Below, one piece after another: positions 23,901-35,485 of a stretch of DNA of 64,000 nt. Position 1 is the first letter of the stretch. Every line of letters starts with the position of its first letter. The position numbers and the translations under genes are program-made. Below the pieces are notes generated by a model that was given only the letters and a program-made list of their open reading frames with translations, was not told the DNA's origin and searched no databases. Origin of the DNA: Zizania palustris (lineage: Eukaryota; Streptophyta; Magnoliopsida; Poales; Poaceae); the NCBI GenBank assembly GCA_019279435.1, contig JAAALK010000287.1, positions 15,314,162-15,378,161 on the forward strand. The letters are read 5' to 3'.

Positions 23901-25461
23901 CTAGCGAGTGGAGGGACGCTTCGGGTGGTTTGCGACTGGTCATCCGAAAGGTGACGGCTTCGCCTTCAGGGTTGGTCACTGTGAAGGACTTGTTGGCACA
24001 GTCGATCACTCCCTGGTGCTTCATCAACCAATCCATCCCTAGGATGAGGTCGAGTCCAGTGCACTTTATGAGGGTTGGCTCGGCCCGGAATACTACTCCT
24101 TGGATCTCTATCTGAACCTTGGGGCTGTATAAGCGTGCTAAGGTTCTATTGCCGGGAGTGGCAATCACCATGGGGACGGATAGAGGGAGTACGTCCAATT
24201 CGTTGATTTTCACAAAATCTTCCGAGACGAAGGAGTGTGTTGCTCTAGAGTCAAATAATATTACGGCGGGTACGGAATTCACAGTAAACGTACCGAGCAC
24301 GACTTCGGGAGCCTCCTGAGCTTCCTCCGCGTTGATGTGGTTGACGTGGGCACGAACCGCCTGGTTGGGTGCCGCGCCTTGGGGCTGCTTGGGGTGGGGA
24401 CACTGGTGCGAATAGTGCCCTTCCTTGCGGCAGTTGAAGCAGACAACCGGCCTCCCTTGGCGATCCTTCAAGATTGGGGCCTTGGCGGCTGGCGTCGGCT
24501 GAGCGACCGGAGCGGGTGGAGCGGGGCGAGGATGCCCGACGTTGGATCCACCGGCGACGTGAGGCGTCCTGTAGGCGGCCCGAGGATGGTAGGCGGGCGC
24601 TAGTGGCGGAGGGACGAAGCGGGGCCTCTGAGAGTTCGCCTGTTGATGCTTGAAGGCGATCATCTTCCTCTTCTTGAGGTCCAACCTGTTCTGCTCAGTC
24701 TCTTGGATGAGCGCTTTATTGACTAGCCGTTTGAAGTCGGCGTAGTCGGTGGCGACGAGTTGGATGGATAGCTCATCCTTGAGTCCTCGGAGGAACTTGG
24801 TCTGGCGGAGGGCGTCGGTGCGCACTTCTTCCGGTGCGTAGCGGGCGAGGTGGTTGAACTCATGGAGGTACTCCATGACGGTCCGACTGCCCTGGTGCAG
24901 GTCGCGGAACTCCTGCTGTTTTACCGCGATGACACCAGCGGGGACGTGGGTGGCACGGAAAGCGATGGTGAACTCCGCCCATGTCACCACGTGGTCCTCA
25001 GGCTAGGACTCACGGTAGTTGTCCCACCATTCGGCGGCGGGACCCTAGAGCTGGTGAGTGGCAAAGGCCACTCGGTCCCGGTCGGTGCAGGGGAGGAGGT
25101 CAAGCTTCTTTCCAATGGTACGGAGCCAATCTCCGGCCTCCATTGGGTTGGTGGTGCTCGAGAAGATGGGTGGGCGCACGCGTAGAAACTCCGAGAGTTG
25201 GGGAGCGGGTGCTGGTGCGCGAGGGGCAGGTTCTCCGTTCTGCAGACGGTCCAACTGAGTCTGTTGGTGCTGCATCTGCGTGAGGAGGGCGGTGATCAGC
25301 TGGTTCTGATTCGCCATCATTTCCGCCAAAGTAGGATGATTGGCGGATGGCGACCCAGACTGACGTGGGCCCGTTGCACCCCAGTTGGGTACAACACCCT
25401 CGGGCGCGTCGCGGCTTCCTCCTTCTCCGTTGTTGGAGCCCGTGTTCTGGTGGTCGGCCAT
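20903..25461 (-). pseudogene. gag-pol: Composite C gag-pol polyprotein with chromodomain, decayed
   Basis: Gag starts MADHQNTGSNNGEGG at 25461 and is interrupted by TAG codons at 25045-25047 and near 25005. The frame then runs from 24990 to 22921. It contains the CCHC knuckle (CFNCRKEGHYSHQC), a protease whose active-site triad reads D-S-R instead of D-S-G (near 24241-24253), and RT with VVFIDDILVYS. A frameshift at an A run near 22945 and stops near 22885 and at 22313-22315 (TGG to TAG) break RNase H (22864-22313). The integrase frame (22276-20903) has the zinc region, GMDFITG, VSDRGSQFTS and TDGQT. It ends with a chromodomain-like segment (RSRVVRFCKVQWDNHP) and runs into the LTR. Not functional. 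Confidence 0.9.
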
Positions 25462-25661
25462 CTTCTGAATATACGATGTTATAAGGCGAAAAGATGATGA
25501 AACAATAATACAATCAAAAATACCTCATAAGGCTCAGGCATATATATAAAGTGGTAAAAATTGTTCATTACAATCAAGCTTTTATTCTATCCACAACACA
25601 CCCGTTGTGGATAGCAGCACATACAAAATTTTGCTTTATTTATAATAGCGACTCCTAACGC

Positions 25662-26233
25662 CTAATCGCCACCGGAGGCGGTCTCCGTGCTCTCGGAACC
25701 ACGAGTTTGCGGCTCCCGAGGGATGGTGGGCTCGAGAAAATTCTCGATGATAGGGTCGGAGACGAGGCCGGGGCGTGGTGCAGGGGCACTGGCGGTAGAC
25801 GGTCCAGCGGTGGAGGGGTGAGGTGGGATCCGCTTGGGGCGAGGGACGGGCTCACGGATGGGCTTCCTCTTCTTAGGAAGGAGAGGCACCATCTCGGCGA
25901 TGTCCTTCTGCAGCTGCATGATCTTGCACTGCAGCTCGCCGTTCTGCTGGATCAAGTTCTTCGTCTCTTCACGAAGAAACTCGACTGCCTCATGGTGCTC
26001 ATCGGCGTCGAGCACCGCCTCTGTATGGAGGTCGTCCATAGCCTGAAGAAGGCGTGACTACCGGGCCATGACCGGATCACGCACGGAGTGAACTCCGAGG
26101 TAGATGCTACAGTAGGCACCGGGAGTGTGCTTCAGCACAAGCTGGAAGGGCGAGTTCTGAAGACGATCGTCGTAGATCATCCTCAGCTCCATAAGAGCCT
26201 GTAGGGCGACTCGTTGGCACGCGACGTCGAACG
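25662..26233 (-). pseudogene. Composite C upstream ORF, truncated
   Basis: On the minus strand, upstream of gag, 26039-25662 is open: MDDLHTEAVLDADEHHEAVE, then a predicted coiled coil (FLREETKNLIQQNGELQCKI) and a proline-rich tail. The same frame extends upstream through a TAG near 26060 into VACQRVALQALMELRMIYDD before the break at 26233. This resembles the extra ORF preceding gag in grass Tekay-type elements, seen here without its N-terminus. Its role is unknown. The break coincides with the point where the LTR resumes out of register. Confidence 0.6.
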
Positions 26234-28851
26234 TTGGTACAAGTCACCCGCAGGTGCTACTTGACCCATCTCCAAATGGTGGCCTCGGTTTGGAACAATC
26301 CATACCTTAGTTAGGACTTACCCACTAGACTTGTGGTTAGTACGTAAGTGTATTGCAACGGATCCCTCAGACCGGTCCTTATAGTGCCCCGGGTGCTACC
26401 GACCAATGCCCTAGCTTGCACCCGAAACCCACCATGCATCCACTCATAACCACAACTCCAACACCGAAAGAATTCCATAGATAAGAAACAATGGGGATCA
26501 TATAGTAGAACCATGTACTATGACTCATTTTTATCCTATAGCGATCGTGTCGATACATCGGACACTAGCTAATAACATTTATCATATGGTGACAAGGAGT
26601 TTAGGCTAGAGAGCATGGCTTGGGTTGCACATCAAGGTCGGGGGATCCTAAATATATATATTGTAAGGGTTCATTTGACTAATGCATATATAACCTATGT
26701 GTTTTAGCGATAGTTTAATCAAACATGGGTTCAATATGCTCAAAAGATTGGTTTGGTGACTTGCCTTGTTCAGCGAATGGCGAGGGAGGGACTTCCGGGA
26801 AGTATTCTGGCTCCTCGGCGACGTCGTAGTCTTTTTGATATAGTAAAGTAAAATAAAATGAACACAATATTCAATCAAACAATATAACATTACATGATAA
26901 GCACATAGGTCAAAGTTGGTTTGATTAAAAATAAAATAAATTCAATTGTTAAGGTTCTGTGATTTATTTCATAAATAAATTTTAAAGGAATTAAAAAGTT
27001 GTCCTTTTTAGAAAGGGGTGTTTAAATGTGATTATTGTCATATTAAGTTCTCAAGTAAATTTGAAATGAAAAGTTCATGTTAATTTAATGGTTTTCAGTA
27101 CATGGACAAAAAGGAAATAAATATAAATTTTTCTGAAGTTTAAATATTTGAATTTATATTTTAACCCTAAAGGCATTTGAATATTCATTTGAATAAACCT
27201 GAAATGTCCAAAGTAAACCTACTGTTTTTATTGCATAATCATGTAGAGAATAATATTATGAATTTTCTAAAATTGGAATGGCAATTTTTAGAGTTCAAAT
27301 GCGCCAGATATGAATTTTACAAGTTTTAAACCTTTTCTGGAATTTATTTTCAAATTTAAAATGCCTCGGGTCCACGGTGAGCCAGGCCCACGGTGAACCC
27401 GCGCACTGTGTGCGTGCGCCGGATCGATCTGGACCGTTGGATCCAGATCCAACGCGCGCGGGCGAGGCGGGGTGTGTAAGTTGACATGGACGACTGTGAT
27501 TAAAACATCGAACTGGTACGCGATGAACGGCTTAGATGCGATGCGGGGTTTTAAAACTAACGGACGGCTGAGATTATAACGTACCCCTTCGCCGAGATCT
27601 AACGGATCCGATTAAATCACACGCGGGAATTAATCGTAACCGTTGGATCCAGATCGCGCGGTCGCGCGTGAATCCGACACGGCACAGGTACTCAGCCCGT
27701 GCCGGTCGTCTTCTCCGGCGACGGCGAGCGGGCCAAGGGCCACGGCGAGCGATGGCGGTCGAAGCTAAGGCCTAAAATGGAAAGAGGGTGCTACGGGGAT
27801 CACAAGGGTACCCTTGCGGCGAAGAAAGGTCGACGGAGCGAGGCCGGCGACGAGCGGAGGCGGCGAAGGTGTTCGGGTCCTTGGCGGCGACGGTGATCCG
27901 GCGAGGTTCGTCGACGATGGAGTGGTGGCCGGCGTTGAGGAGGTCCTTGCGGTCACGTTGGTGGCGGAGGGGCGGACAAAGGCGGTCCGAGGCGACGGCG
28001 AAGGGTGGCCAGAGGTCGGGCGGCGGCATTGCGCTAAGAACCGAATGGAGAGCGCTCTGTTTGGTTTGGGTGCAATTGGACGCGTGAACCGAACGCGGTG
28101 GAGGGCAGGGGTTTAAATAGGGTCGTCGGCGAGGGATAACGGGCGACGAATACAAGGAAAGGGGAGGGGAGGATTAACTCGTCGGTGAGGGCTCGGCCAT
28201 GCACGCGTAGCGGTGATCCCGTGGCTTAATGGCGTGGTTTAACGGGGGGAAACGGTCGGCCGGGCGCGGGGAGCTGTTTAATGGCGTCAATTCAATGCGG
28301 GAGGGGCCAGTGAGGCGGATCCGAGGCGGGGGTCGTCGGCCGGTGCGATTTGGGGGCGACGGCGCGAGGTTGACGATGGGCCTGACGAGCGGGGGCCACT
28401 GGCCAGCGGGCGCGAGCGAGCGAACGGGAGGGCTGACGGGTGGGGCCATGGTGTCGGGTGCGCGCGCGAGGGAAAGGGTTCGGCGCCGACAGATGGGGCC
28501 AGGCTGTCAGCCTAAGGCGCGCGGGGTAACGGGCTGGGCCGGCCGGGAGAGAGAGAAGGGGGGAGGGGGAGCCCATTACTGTTACTAAGGTTTTCAAATT
28601 TAAAATAATTGCAGAAAAATGGATTAAATATTTTGGGGTACTTCTAGAGTGGATAAAATTTGTAAAAATTCTCAAAAATATATTTTGGCCTTGGGAGTTT
28701 ATACAAAAATTTTCAGCTCCTGGTTTGGTCATTAACTCTATGTTGTAGTTCAAAGGGTATAAAAGGGTATTAAAGGTATTTTCAGAAATATAAAATCCAG
28801 GAAATTGAATTAAATAATATTTTTATTGTTTTGGAAATTTGGGGTGTTACA
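26234..28851 (-). repeat. Truncated Tekay-type LTR at the right end of C (2,618 bp)
   Basis: Starts abruptly with ttggtacaagtcacccgcag, which corresponds to about 18330 in the left LTR, and runs to the LTR end (ggggtgttaca). The first 750 or so bases of the left LTR, holding the U5 end, the LTR terminus and the adjacent PBS, have no counterpart. Similarity to the left LTR is good at first (about 5 mismatches in 130) and poor in the GC-rich half (27450-27600 against 19540-19720). Confidence 0.82.
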
Positions 28852-29628
28852 CCGAAGCTTCAGCCTCTCCGCAACCCCCTCACAACAATCGCTTCAATGA
28901 TCACAGGCGGGGGAAGAAGCACTTTCGCTCGGAGGTGTTGAACATTGCACCCTCCGCTCCGAAGGCACCTGCCAACTTTCAGCAGGCGCAAGGCTTCAAG
29001 GCTGGAGCTTTGAAGCCCCAAGAAAGAGCACCTGGTAGGCGCCAGAGTTTTTTTGCTGCGTGCATGGCGAGAATAGAAGCCATGACATGAAGGATTGTAA
29101 GGCGGTATTAACCCTTCGAGGTGAATACCTGGAACGAAGTACAGGGTGAGGTACTTCGGATCGAGCCCCTCTAGCAGCACGGTTGGAGCCTGTGCAAATC
29201 ATGGCCCGAGACGGTGTCCCCGAAGCCCACATGCAGCTACCGGTGGCCAACATTATGCCACCACCGAAGCAGGAAGACCCCCAAGACCGCGGCAAGCGAG
29301 TGGTCTTGCCCATCTCCGGAGGGGGGGACCCTCGGTAACATGTCCAAAAGACAGCGGCGAGAATACGTCCGCGAAGTAGGACACATAGGGACCTCGAATT
29401 CCGTAGAGGGAATGCCCGAATGGTCTCATGTACCTATTTCCTTTACTGCCAATGATGCTGCGGGGGTGAAGTTCCCCCATGTTGACCCCTTGGTCATTTC
29501 AGCGGATATAGCTGGGGTGGAAGTTCGAAGGATCCTGGTGGACGGCGAAAGCTCTGCAGACATACTTTTTGTCGAGGCCTTCGATCATATGTGCATTCCT
29601 CGGAGGCATTTACTTCCGGCGGCCTGCC
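28852..29628 (+). pseudogene. gag: Element B gag-protease, middle part
   Basis: Resumes element B gag from about residue 343 of A's protein. The zinc-knuckle region (CCVHGENRSHDMKDC) is present but the frame slips in a T7 run near 29050, and again in a G7 run near 29325. A TGA interrupts ERSTG*GTSD near 29148. The protease motif reads LVDGESSADI, with Glu where A has Gly. The segment ends at 29628, where solo LTR D was inserted. Confidence 0.85.
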
Positions 29629-32600
29629 TGTCACGCCCAGATTTAATAAATCCGGACTTTTATTGAAATTCCATAGAAAATCAATAAAACAAGATGTTCA
29701 TCACACGACCGCGTACAGTACGACAAGCATTCATGGTTCGTAGACCATATTAGTACAAAAGTGATAGAATAAAAGAGAAACTAATAAAATAAGGGTCCTA
29801 GATGAACGCCTCCTTCTAGTCTCGCCTCGATTGGGTCGCTACTCCAGACCTTCATCCTCCTCGTAGTAGACGGGCTCTGGTGGTGTAAGTCAACGGGGGT
29901 GAGTACAATCGTACTCAGCAAGCCACCGAATGCAAATATAATGCAGAGTAATAACAAGGAAGGTAGTGGCTAATTTTGCGGAAAAGCATAATTTGTAAAG
30001 CAGTTAATGTGATCAAGTTATTAATACAGAAATGTAAACATGTGTATGCATCATCTTCTAACTCGAGGGGTACAGTCAGCCTACCCTCGCTCAACAGTCC
30101 TTACATGCCATGAATAACTCAACCATTCAAACAATTGTAAACTAACTACGAGAAGTCACACAACCCTCCCTTGACCGTGGGCTCGGCTTTTCGAAAAGAT
30201 TAAATACTCTGATCAGAGGTGTACCACTGTACCCAAAAGGCATGCACTCATCCCTTACACCAAAGTGTAACGAGATGACCCATACCACGGGAACTCATGC
30301 CAAAACCTTCCATATGGTCCGTCTTGACCCGACATCACCCTCTTATGGGTTTCATATGGTACCCCGACGCGTCGAGCCAACACCATACCCCCCTTTAGCC
30401 ACATTGGTACAAGTCACCCGCAGGTTGCCCCTTGCCCCCTCCACTATGGTGCATCGAGTTGGTTTGTTCCATACTTCCAGTTAGGACTTACCCATTAGAC
30501 TTGTGGTTAGTACGGAAGTGCTTTGCAACAGATCCCGCAGACCGGTCCTTATAGTGCCCCGGGTACGACCAACCAATGTCCTATGTTGCACCCGGAACCC
30601 ACCATACTTATAACATAGCCAACTCCAACAGAGTCCAGAGACGAGAATAACGGAGAAATTCATATAGTAGAATCCATCTATCTACGACTCATTCTTTTTA
30701 TCCTATAGCAGTTGTATCGGTACATTGGACACTAGCTAATATAATATTTGTAGAGTGACAAGGAGTGTAGGCTCAATAAGCATGGCTTGGGTTTTCACAC
30801 AAGGACGGGGATCTTATAAATATAGTGTAGGACTTGATATTTGACTAATGCAATATTATCCTATGAGTTATAGCGATAATTTATTAAAACATGGGCTCAA
30901 TGATGATCAAAATGGAGGTTGTGACTTGCCTTGCTCAACAAATGGTGAAGGTGGAACCTCGGGGTAAAACACTCCGGCTCCTCGACGAACTCGTAGTCTT
31001 CTCGATACGGAAAAAGTAAACATACATTTAATAAACAAACCAAATATCACAAAACAATAAGCATACAAGTAATAGGGGTTTTAATATGTGAAATAAAGCT
31101 TTATTATTCTGAAGTTATGTTGAAAAACATTAAAGTTTAGATTTTAAGGGTTTCCCCAGTTTATTTTATGAATTAACAATTTTATCCTTAAGGGGTTTTT
31201 ATTTGTTTATTTAATAAGAATATTTTGGGCAACATGGACATACTGTTTTTATGGCATTAATGTGTAGAGAATATTATGCTAAATTTAACAAAATTTGAAT
31301 GGTGAAATTTTGAGTTAAAATGAGCAAGTTATGAATTTTGGAAGTTTAAATCATTTTTCTGAATTTTATTTAAACTGAAAACAATTTCTGGTCCATGGTG
31401 AGCCAGGCCCACGGTGAACCAGCGACTGTGCGCGTGGACCGGTTGATCTAGAGCCATTGGATCTGGATCCAGCGGTCAGGCTCGAGACGGGATCGATTAA
31501 GTGGCATCAGATGACTGAGATGGCCCTGTACGCTTTGACCAGATCAAGGGCCAGGATTAAATCCCAAAGGGATTTAATCTAAGCCCTCCGATCGGGTTCG
31601 CACGGTCAGGGCACCGTCCGGCACGGCACGGGCATAAGGGGCTCGTACCCTCCTTCGTCTCTAACTCCGGCGAGCTCGGGTGCGGCGGCGACGGCGACGG
31701 CGAGGGCCTAGGGGCCTAGCTCTCGGCGGAAACAGAAAGAGGGGAGTGAGGGGAGTGCGATGGTACCAGAGATGGTGACGGCGGACTACTGACGGCGACC
31801 AGCGGTGAGGGTAGACGGCAAAGGCTCCTCGGGTGCTCGTCGACGAGGACGATCCGGCGGCCCTCTCGGCCAGCGGAGGTGTGGCCGAGGACGGGCGAGC
31901 TCCGACAGTCACGTGGGTGGTGGTGGCGTGGATGACGGCGGTCTGAGTCAACGGTGAACGGCGGACGGAGGTGAAGCAGGGGCGAAAGCCAAGAAGGGGG
32001 TGGCAGCGCTCTGGATTGCTTCGGCTAGGGTCTTAGGGGTGTGGGCGGAGTGCTGCGAGCTGAGGGGTATAAATAGGGGGCTCGCCGGCTTCTAAACGGA
32101 AGGGAACCGAGGGGTTTCCTTTTCATCTCCGGTGAGCTTTCCATTTGCACGGCCAAGCTTCTATAAGCACGGATACGCATCGGCTAAAGATGGAAGGGGG
32201 TCGCGGTGGTCCAAGGAAGGGAGTCCAGGGTGAATCCGGTCGGATCGGGGCGGCCGACGGCAAAACAGGGAAGGGGGTCGCCGGGAAAATGGAAGGGAAG
32301 ATCCCCTTCCAATGAGGAAGACGATCCCGACAGGTGGACCCCACCTGTCGGTGCGTGAGTGCGGGGAGAAGGGGGCCGACAGCCAGGCCCGGGGTGTCAG
32401 TGACCGGACGAGGGGGAAGGGAAGGCTGACGTGTGGGTCCGGTCAGGTGCGGGCGGGAGAGAGAGGCGGGAGGCGGCACTGATAGGTTGGTCCTACCTGG
32501 CGATGACACAGCGATGGACTGGGCTGGGCTCGGGGACTTTGAGGGTTGAGGCCCATTAAGATTTAATATGATTTTCTGAATTAAAATAAATCTAGTAATT

Positions 32601-32835
32601 CATTTATTTGTTTAAGGATTGAAGTATTGTTGATAAAAATTTGTAAAAATTCCTAAAATTATATCTTGGCCTCTAGATTCTATCATAAATTTTCCAAGTT
32701 GGAATTTTGAATATTTCTCCCTATTTGGCTTTAGTAGGGATCTTTTGAGGGTTTTCTTTAATTAAATAATTCCTTTAATTCCCTGAAAAATATATTTCCT
32801 TTATTTTATTTGTTTTTAAATCTTGGGATGTTACA
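29629..32835 (-). mobile_element. D: solo LTR of a Tekay-type element, 3,207 bp
   Basis: Starts TGTCACGCCC, ends gggatgttaca and is a diverged relative of the C LTRs across its length, including the block with gcgccccgggtacgacc near 30550 and the GC-rich half. No internal domain is present. It is flanked by CTGCC (29624-29628) and CCGCC (32836-32840), a 5-bp duplication with one mismatch, and element B's protease frame continues across it. It is therefore a solo LTR left by LTR-LTR recombination. Confidence 0.85.
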
Positions 32836-33081
32836 CCGCCCACTTCAAGGTTTCACAGGTCTGCCTCTCGATGCCCTCGGCCAAATAGGCCTCGAGGTTG
32901 CCTTCGGAGAGGGGCCCTTGGCTAGTGTGGAAGAGGTGATCTTCGACGTCGTCGACGCCCCTTATGCGTACAACGCAATTTTCGGACGGGGGATGTTGAA
33001 CTAGTTCGGAGCTATAGCACATCACAACTACATATGTCTCAAGATGCCCACGCAAGGTGGAGTTCTCACTATTTCAGGAGA
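32836..33081 (+). pseudogene. Element B protease, C-terminal part
   Basis: Continues the protease/linker region: LQGFTGLPLDALGQIGLEVA, IFDVVDAPYAYN and FGRGMLN, followed by TAG where A has glutamine, then MPTQGGVLTISGDQ. It ends at the CCAAG duplication (33082-33086) of element E. The frame resumes after E at 40127. Confidence 0.85.
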
Positions 33082-33086
33082 CCAAG

Positions 33087-34086
33087 TGTTGGGGGAATAT
33101 ATTTCCCTCGAACAGGGGGCAAATGACGTCAGCCTCCGATAGCCTTCGGCCCAGAGCCCAGCACTGTCGGAGCCTGTTTACTCTCTAAGTGTTGTTTTCA
33201 GGTCCCAAGGTGCCTCTCGGGGCCTGTAGCTTTGGAGCCCTCAGATCGGGAGGCCCGGCTCGGAGCTCCCAGTTCGGGCCCTAGCGCAGGGCGCCGGAGG
33301 CCACCCTCCGGGCGCAGGACATCGGAGGCCGCCCTCCGGAGCCAAGTCCGGAGGCCGCCCTCCGGGAGCCAAGTCCGGAGGCCACCCTCCGGGAGCCAAA
33401 GGCGGAGGCCGCCCTCCGGGAGCCAAGTCCGGAGGCCGCCCTCCGAGAGCCAAGTCCGGAGGCCACCCTCCGGGAGCCAAGTTCGGAGGCCGCCCTCCGG
33501 GAGCCAAGTCCGGAGGCCGCCCTCCGGGAGCCAAGTCCGGAGGCCACCCTCTGGGAGCCAAGTTCGGAGGCCACCCTCCGGTAGCCCAGCCCGGAGGCCG
33601 CCTTCCGGAGCATGCTTCGAAGCCCCCCTCCGGGGTGCACTTCGAAGCCTTCCCCCCAGCCTCTACCTTCGGTGTATCTTTTAGCTGGTCAAAGCCTGGC
33701 ATAGCCTAACACATCTGTAAAGCTGTAAAGTTGTCTGGTACTTCTGCACAGTAGCTAGCTCTCTTTCCCTGTCTACCCCTATAAGCCTAGGGGCTTGTAG
33801 AGGGTATCTTGGTCTTTTCCTTAAGGCCTGCGTGCCTATAAAAGCAGGGCCAAGCCCTTGTAGCCAGACACACGCTCCAGGGGGCCAAGAGACCCTGGAA
33901 CTATTACTCCATAGTAGGGCATACCATGCCAAATCCACCACAACTGGACGTAGGGTTATTATCTCCCAGGAGAGGCCCGAACCAGGATAAACCTTTTTCT
34001 CCCTCTGTTAGAGTCCTTCGAGGCTCATTCTCCACATCACACTCCACCACACAAAACCTGCTGGAACTAACGCGATTGTTCCAACA
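33087..34086 (+). repeat. 5' LTR of element E
   Basis: TGTTGG...CAACA, 1,000 bp, with TATA motif gcctataaaagcaggg near 33836. U3 holds the 27-bp minisatellite. The length difference from the 3' LTR (132 bp) is explained by five extra repeat units and small unit-length differences. The PBS (ttggcgtcgtccgtggggac) follows. Confidence 0.92.
33296..33619 (+). repeat. 27-bp hairpin minisatellite in the E LTR
   Basis: About 11 to 12 units of 27 bp in U3. Each contains the inverted repeat CCGGAGG-ccgc-CCTCCGG followed by gagccaagt. The 3' LTR has about six (39463-39645). The period of nine codons makes open frames on both strands, which I do not regard as proteins. Units vary by a few substitutions, and variants such as caaaggc and gttc are shared irregularly. 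Confidence 0.88.
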
Positions 34087-34430
34087 GTTGGCGTCGTCCG
34101 TGGGGACCTTAGTCCTAGAAGCTAAGTTCTCTACCACTGCCTGCAACCCGAAGTGCGCCTGAGGGGGGAGCTTCGAGGCATTCTTGCTTCGCGCACCCTC
34201 CAGCAAGGGGCTTCGGGTGCAGCTCAAAGGCCACCTTCGCCTTCCTCCATCCTTCACATACCGGAGCCCACTCTCCGGCAAGGGGCTTCGCTCCACGTTT
34301 CAAAGGCCGTCAAAGCCCCAAGGGCTACAAGGTACGTACGACCCGAAGCCTTACTTCGATGCACCAATCTGCAACTACATTAATATAAGTCCGAAGCCCT
34401 GCTTCGCCTTTGCTCCATCTTGTTGAAAAA
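34087..34430 (+). other. Leader of element E
   Basis: PBS and about 200 bp related to B's leader (ctctaccactgcctgcaacc, gaggggggagcttcgaggca). Where B reaches its gag ATG, E diverges into gaagc/gcttc-rich sequence. No gag start is recognisable. Confidence 0.7.
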
Positions 34431-34648
34431 CCGAAGCCATGCTTCGCCTTATTTAAAATCGAAGCCATGCTTCGCCTTATTTAAAAAACCGAAGCCATGC
34501 TTCGCCTTATTTAAAACCGAAGCCATGCTTCGCCTTATTTAAAAACCGAAGCCATGCTTCGCCTTATTTAAAACCGAAGCCATGCTTCGCCTTATTTAAA
34601 ACCGAAGCCATGCTTCGCCTTATTTAAAACCGAAGCCTTGCTTCGCTT
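34431..34648 (+). repeat. 28-30-bp hairpin tandem repeat in the E leader
   Basis: Eight units begin at 34432, 34460, 34490, 34518, 34547, 34575, 34603 and 34631. Each starts with the palindrome CGAAGC-cat-GCTTCG (last unit ctt loop), followed by ccttatttaaaa. The transcript could fold every unit into a six-base-pair stem. There are no unique spacers, so it is not a CRISPR. Confidence 0.92.
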
Positions 34649-35485
34649 TACAAAATCCGGAGCACCCCTCCGAAGGCTACACAGCGCCCCCGGGCCCGTA
34701 GCAGTGGGCTTTGAGACTTCCGAGCGACGGCTCGGAAAGTCCGGGATTCCAGGCTCCGGCCTGATGCATCCCCGGGTCGAAGGTGGCCCAGGGTCGTAGG
34801 TGGCCCAGAGTCGAAGGTGGCTCAGAGTCGAAGGTGACTCACATTATCACAGGTTCGGTGAATCCACACCAAAAATATCCTTCTCATTACAGGACCAAGT
34901 TCCGAAGCCTTGCTTCATTATCTAAACACACTCCGAAGCTTGGCTTCGCGTGCTCATATACTATACGCCTAAGCGTCTCGAAGTCTTACTTCGATAAAAT
35001 CTAAGTGCGTTTCAAAGCCTCGCTCGCGCATAGCATCCAAATCCTAGCATGCCGAAGCATGCCTCGCTAAGCTTGGTTATGCCGAAGCCCTGCTTCGCGC
35101 CAAGTTAGCACATTCGAAGCGCAAAAGAGGCCTTCGCTCAGTGAAATTTCAGCAGCCGAAGCCTTGCTTCGCACCAAATTAAAGCATTCGAAGCCCAAAG
35201 GGGCCTTCGCTTAAATAAAATTTCATGCGTCGAAGCCACCGAAAGGCGCACCCTTCGCATCTTTTATTTCTTGCCCGCACCAGCAACGGCTGAGTCCCTA
35301 GCTGCCACGAGCAAAGGGGGGAAGCATGTATGCGAGGTGTGCGAAAGTAATACGCAGCACGAGCGTGACAAGCTAAAACGATCGAAGCCAAACAATACGA
35401 AACATACAGACGAAGTATGCAAATATAACAAACTCCATTCATTGTATATTGAGAAGTGTGCTACAAACATACTTCGAAAGCAAAA
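34649..35485 (+). other. Hairpin-rich non-coding part of element E
   Basis: Scattered further copies of the gaagc...gcttc hairpin motif (for example near 34900, 35085, 35160) and short gtcgaaggtggc repeats near 34775-34840. Open frames are short and lack domains. This stretch replaces gag-pol. Confidence 0.6.

Larger units (their letters stand above)
17574..28851 (-). mobile_element. Composite C: Tekay/Del chromovirus sequence on the minus strand
   Basis: A minus-strand Ty3/gypsy chromovirus with long LTRs (about 3.4 kb, ends TGTAACACCCC...CA in its own orientation). Order in that orientation: truncated 5' LTR (28851-26234), partial upstream ORF (26233-25662), gag-PR-RT-RH-IN-chromodomain (25461-20903), purine tract (aaggggga) and 3' LTR (20957-17574). 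Long LTRs plus a chromodomain indicate the Tekay/Del clade. There is no target duplication: GTGCC lies on the left and CCGAA on the right. About 0.55 kb of element B's gag is missing at the site, and the two LTRs are much more diverged than B's. See the finding on its origin. Confidence 0.85.

Noticed and set aside
33232..33702. Long overlapping ORFs on both strands in the E LTR with a nine-residue periodicity
   Set aside because: They are produced by the 27-bp minisatellite (nine codons), occur in several frames, and change length between the two LTRs. The same applies to 39352-39749.
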